From: Saccharina japonica
Lineage: Eukaryota; Sar; Phaeophyceae; Laminariales; Laminariaceae
Assembly: GCA_008828725.1 (NCBI GenBank)
Contig: MEHQ01003012.1
Span: forward strand, 62,001-126,000
DNA: 64,000 nt
Reading direction: 5' to 3'
Positions 60,403-64,000 of the stretch are shown here, piece after piece; position 1 is the first letter of the stretch; each line of letters opens with the position of its first letter. Position numbers and translations under genes: made by a program. Under the pieces are notes generated by a model. That model made no database searches, was not told where the DNA came from, and saw nothing but the letters and a program-made list of their open reading frames with translations.

Positions 60403-62743
60403 ACTCCTAACTAATACTGCTGTACTACTGTAATGTACTGCTGCTGTACTGCTGTAAGAAAATGCCGGCTGCGAGGGAGGTATCTGTTCGTCCGTCACTT
60501 TATGCGCTGCTACCGTGTACCGGTCGCAACCTGCCAAGCAGTCCCCATGCCAGGTGCATACTGCCTGCGGCGCATGGACTCGCTCTACATTGTACCAGCA
60601 TTCATTCGTGATCTGCATCGCCTTGCACCACAGATTGTACGAGTGGTGTATGGATCGTGTACCTCCTATATTTGACTGATATGCAACCTTGCAAGTCGCC
60701 GTAAACTATTTCGAGCATCGATCCTTTACAGCAAGATTGTCATCGCTATTCATCAAGCGCTGAGAGTGCCTGAGAGGTAGGACAACTTGCCGGGGGCGTG
60801 CCCAGCAGCAAGCGAGATGTGTTTTAGAAAGGCTATACTCGTACTTCACTCCTACTGCGGTACTGCTGCGCTGTCTTAACGTGTACAATAACGTTCTCTC
60901 AGCACCTCGGTTCCCTGTCAAACATTGGCATCCGCGGTTGTGCGTGTTTGTTTCTCCCCAGCTAAAAACATGTGTATGAACAAAATGACGTTCTAGATTA
61001 TTGATCTGAAACCTCTTCACCCCTCAAGAACTGGCCCCACATATATATGTGGGGACAAACTACTTGGAATTAGTGTTGGACGTTTTTTTTGTCGTTCTGA
61101 ATGGGTCAAAGCGACAACGAGAAACAAGTTCGAAAACGAAATGGTGTTATACTGCTTCGACTGCTTTCTCGCCACATTCCTGAAGCCGGTATAACCAGAA
61201 CTCCTCGCCAATCGACTCGGCGTGATCGTCTTAGGGGTGGGGTACTGTAGAACTTTCCCAAAACCCGATAGGATCAAAATAAAGCGTTTTTTTAGGCTCT
61301 AGACATTCTTACGTACACACAAAACCTCCGGCCTCTCCAAAAGCCGACTTTTGAGGTGACGTACGCGTAACCGACGCATACTCGTATAGTGATCGTTTCC
61401 CTCATCAACCCGCGAATGAATGCGGTTACCGCCAATATTTGCATCGACTTTGAACTTCTCAACCGACTCGGAAAGTAGGGGATTGTTGCGAATCACCCCT
61501 GGGGGGTGCATTCGCCTATTTTTCGCACATTGTTTACGTCAAATTCTTGATATCTGTACTTTTTCAAGCATCAAAAGCAAACGTGACTCGTAAGCCTTCG
61601 TCATGCTCGTGGCTGAACGGATAGACAGGCAAGGTTTAGCATATTCGAAGATACTTGTTGATCCTCTAGACAAAAAACAAAGGGAAACAGACACGCAAAA
61701 CCAGGAGTGGCGGTAACACCAGTATATTGCACGTAGTCCGACCATATAGCAGAAAAGGGAGTGTCGAACTTGGCTCCGCCGAAAACCTACGTGGTTTGGA
61801 TGTCGGCGTCCCCTCATATAACACGGTTTTGGAGTTCGTTCGGGGCCGAACTGCTCAATCCATAATATGGCCCATTCGCTATTGAGGCGCAGGTCGTCAT
61901 TGTAACCACACGGCAATGTCCACTTCAAATTTTCGTTTAGTGCTGTAGCGTGCTGTATTAACCGACAAATCAACTCGTAGACCACGTTACGCTACTTGTA
62001 TTGCCTCACGCGTTCGAAAACGTCGTATTTCGATGTTGGCGAGGTTGATAGCAACGTCAGGACTGTCGGTCGACTTAAGGTGACACAAACACTTGCCTCC
62101 GGCGTATCATTTTGGTCGTGACGATAACATGAGGGGGGCTTTTAATGTTCATGGTGTTCGTAAGCCCAACATAACATGTTAGTTTAACTGCGGCACTGCA
62201 GCTTATACCGAATCTCCCCCCCCCCCCTTTTGCACGCAAAGCTAGCTTTCCCTGACCGGCCTGAAGACGGTGTTAGGCGGCCTCGGTTCGGTTTACAGAT
62301 AATATTTTCCGCTCCCCGTGTGAACACCAGGACACTCGTGGGGCGAGACAAACGCGTTCGTCAAACCTAGGCTCCCTTCCTCGTCGATGTAAGTCTCCAT
62401 CGTCTTTGTACCTACACATTAGTAACACCTGTGTACAATTTTTAGCGGGATAGCAACAAAGGGGCATGCCGAAGGGATGGCCCTGTGTGCCGTGTAGCGT
62501 GTCAAGCCAACGCCAAGCACCTCATACCATCTTGGCGCGCTTGCTTGAACCCCCTCCCCGATGGAGCGATTAAAACTGCCGGCAACGCACCGACCACGTG
62601 GTTGCACCAAATAACGGACAAGCATTACCCCGTATCGCTGACCGATCGTTTACTATACAGGACGGCAAGATTACTTAGTTGGCGGGTAACTGCCACCTAA
62701 ATGGTTGATGCCATCCTCTTTGGTATGAAGGACTACGGTAGCG
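60403..62743. other. No gene assigned
   Basis: Minus-strand frames at 61539-61985 (148 codons; LNSEWAILWIEQFGPERTPK) and 61299-61511 (GNRIHSRVDEGNDHYTSMRR) are protein-like but in different frames and unrecognised. They may be parts of a decayed element. A C-run lies at 62216-62227. The 3' untranslated region of the transporter gene should begin near 62743. Confidence 0.35.
61035..61054. repeat. Perfect 20-bp palindrome
   Basis: CCCCACATATATATGTGGGG is fully self-complementary. No partner element was found. It could form a cruciform or be a symmetric binding site. Confidence 0.9.
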
Positions 62744-63031
62744 CTACTCCCCAAAGCTCAAAGAATCTTTCCCCACGCTCCCGTTATCGCACACCCTGTT
62801 CCACCCCAAAAACGCAACCAGCAGTCTGACCAAGGCGATGCAGTAAAACGCAAGGTGGTAGTCGAAGGGGAAGGGGTGGTTGCCTTCAATGGACGCGGCG
62901 AACAGTGCCGAGAAGAAGACGGGGGATATCGACCGTGCGATAGAGCTTGTCGTCAAGGATATTCCGTTCAGCTCCCCGCGTCGGTCCGGCCCCGCGGCGT
63001 TGTTGATGGCCAGTGATATGCCAATATAAAA
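62744..63031 (-). CDS. Major facilitator superfamily transporter, last exon
   Basis: The acceptor is a T-rich run TTTGCTTCCCGTTAG. The exon has 95 codons and ends at a TAA/TAG-type stop at 62744. The peptide starts FYIGISLAINNAAGPDRRG and continues ELNGISLTTSSIARSISPV, the INN..G...RG..NG.S.T..S.AR...P signature that follows the loop between transmembrane helices 10 and 11 in drug/metal-type MFS transporters (as in plant ZIFL-like proteins). It then runs through SALFAASIEGNHPFPFDYHL and a final hydrophobic helix (CIALVRLLVAFLGW). The protein would be a 12-helix plasma or organelle membrane carrier. Substrate unknown. Upstream exons should lie to the right, mostly beyond this window; none was identified between 63.04 and 64.0 kb. 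Confidence 0.8.
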   Translation of the reverse strand, partial: FYIGISLAINNAAGPDRRGELNGISLTTSSIARSISPVFFSALFAASIEGNHPFPFDYHLAFYCIALVRLLVAFLGWNRVCDNGSVGKDSLSFGE

Positions 63032-64000
63032 CTAACGGGAAGCAAACAAACGAGACACGCGGAACGCAAAATGAAACGAGGACGTACGACATGCGTCCAG
63101 CATTGATGAGTTCTAGAAAGATAGTCATGCTCTGCTCTGATCCCTAACAAACCGGCATTACCTTCGTCCCCGCTACTGATCAGCCTTTTCGGAATGTGAT
63201 TGAAGATAATATCGCAAGGTGTGTTGCCTACGAGTTGGTTTAGGATTATCACCCTAACAATTCGTCAAGGACCAAACGCTGCATGAAATAGCAAATCGAA
63301 CGTCACATAGCTTGTATCATACTGACGGTCATGAATAGTGGCAGAGGGTGACATATCATTTTTGTTTCGTCAAGGAACTGGAACTGGCGCTACCGCCGAA
63401 ATTGTGGCCCCACCAATCACAGGCCTTCAAGGAGGTCAACAATAGTCAGGCGTTTCCGTACACATATTGTTGTTCCCACCTATTGCGTTTTATCGTCGAG
63501 CTTGCATCCAGGTGGTTGAAGTCGTGTTTGCACTACGTTTGACGCAAATGTTCGAAGATCTGAATGCGTTTCATCAATAGGAAGTCATTTTTACGCCAAG
63601 TATCGAATATATTCCGAAACGAAGGAGTCACGAGGCGATGCCGAAATTTGCACGTTTTACCGTACAAAAAATCAACTGTTTACGCCGTTTTCATGAGATT
63701 CAACCTGAACATCTTCACATGTGTTCTATAGGCCCCTGCCGAACCATTGACGAATGGATTTTTTTTTGTTTTTTTGCATCGACATAAAATTCGGGATCCC
63801 CCAAGACAGGAATATCACAGAAGAAACAAAACCGAATCATCTGGCGAAACAAACAAGGGACAGAAAATTCCCAACCAGTAACGGGTCGGCAGGGGTTCAT
63901 ATAACATGTGTTTCAAATTTCAGGGCCTATTTCCAAAACACGGCTGGAACTTTGTCTGCTGGCTAAAGTCGGGGTGGTTTGCTTGAACCAGCCTGTAGGA
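63032..64000. other. Intron or upstream part of the transporter gene
   Basis: No further transporter exon was recognised. A plus frame at 63348-63542 (ELELALPPKLWPHQSQAF) and others are short and unassigned. Confidence 0.3.

Overview
This is nuclear DNA of a eukaryote, not of a bacterium or virus. Long reading frames are absent. The convincing coding blocks are short exons with GC-rich third positions and GT/AG splice sites, embedded in multi-kilobase introns and decayed repeats. The best guess, by inference only, is a repeat-rich photosynthetic stramenopile, with a brown alga most plausible. The grounds are a long-intron methyltransferase of the sarcosine/dimethylglycine type, tRNA-derived SINEs, and many CAG/CTG, TA and poly-C tracts. 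Nothing in the window fixes the taxon.

The central gene is on the minus strand: a sarcosine/dimethylglycine N-methyltransferase-like protein. It can be assembled from five exons (48514-48362, 46551-46315, 45195-44908, 37040-36912, 26823-26677). All four introns are phase 0 with GT..AG ends. The exons total 318 codons and cover the family from the N-terminal helix to the final W-G strand. Introns 3 and 4 are about 7.9 and 10.1 kb, so the gene spans about 22 kb. Intron 4 holds a tandem duplication, a telomere-like tract, a long perfect hairpin, a MITE and a 1.65 kb inverted-repeat-bounded array of short hairpins. Intron 3 holds an AT-rich duplicated block with a TATA box and a tiny ORF. Intron 2 holds a SINE fragment and a 28-bp tandem repeat.

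Downstream of the gene lies a second, diverged, collinear copy of its 3' half and flank (about 10.5-17.55 kb, against 18.8-38.24 kb for the parent). It has a ruined exon 4 (stop codon, lost donor, half missing at a T-rich tract) but an exon 5 with an open frame and both splice sites. The corresponding intron is only 2.5 kb there, so intron 4 of the parent was probably enlarged by later insertions.

The right end carries the last exon of a major facilitator superfamily transporter (63031-62744, minus). One unidentified exon with good coding character is at 9683-9359 (minus). Several weaker exon-like pieces are listed with low confidence. The rest is repeats: four copies of one SINE family, three copies of a 0.2 kb repeat, two copies of a non-autonomous DNA transposon, three MITEs, a satellite at 54.78-55.69 kb, and long decayed stretches in which nothing is recognised. 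No rRNA, CRISPR array, intact autonomous transposon or free-standing tRNA gene was seen.
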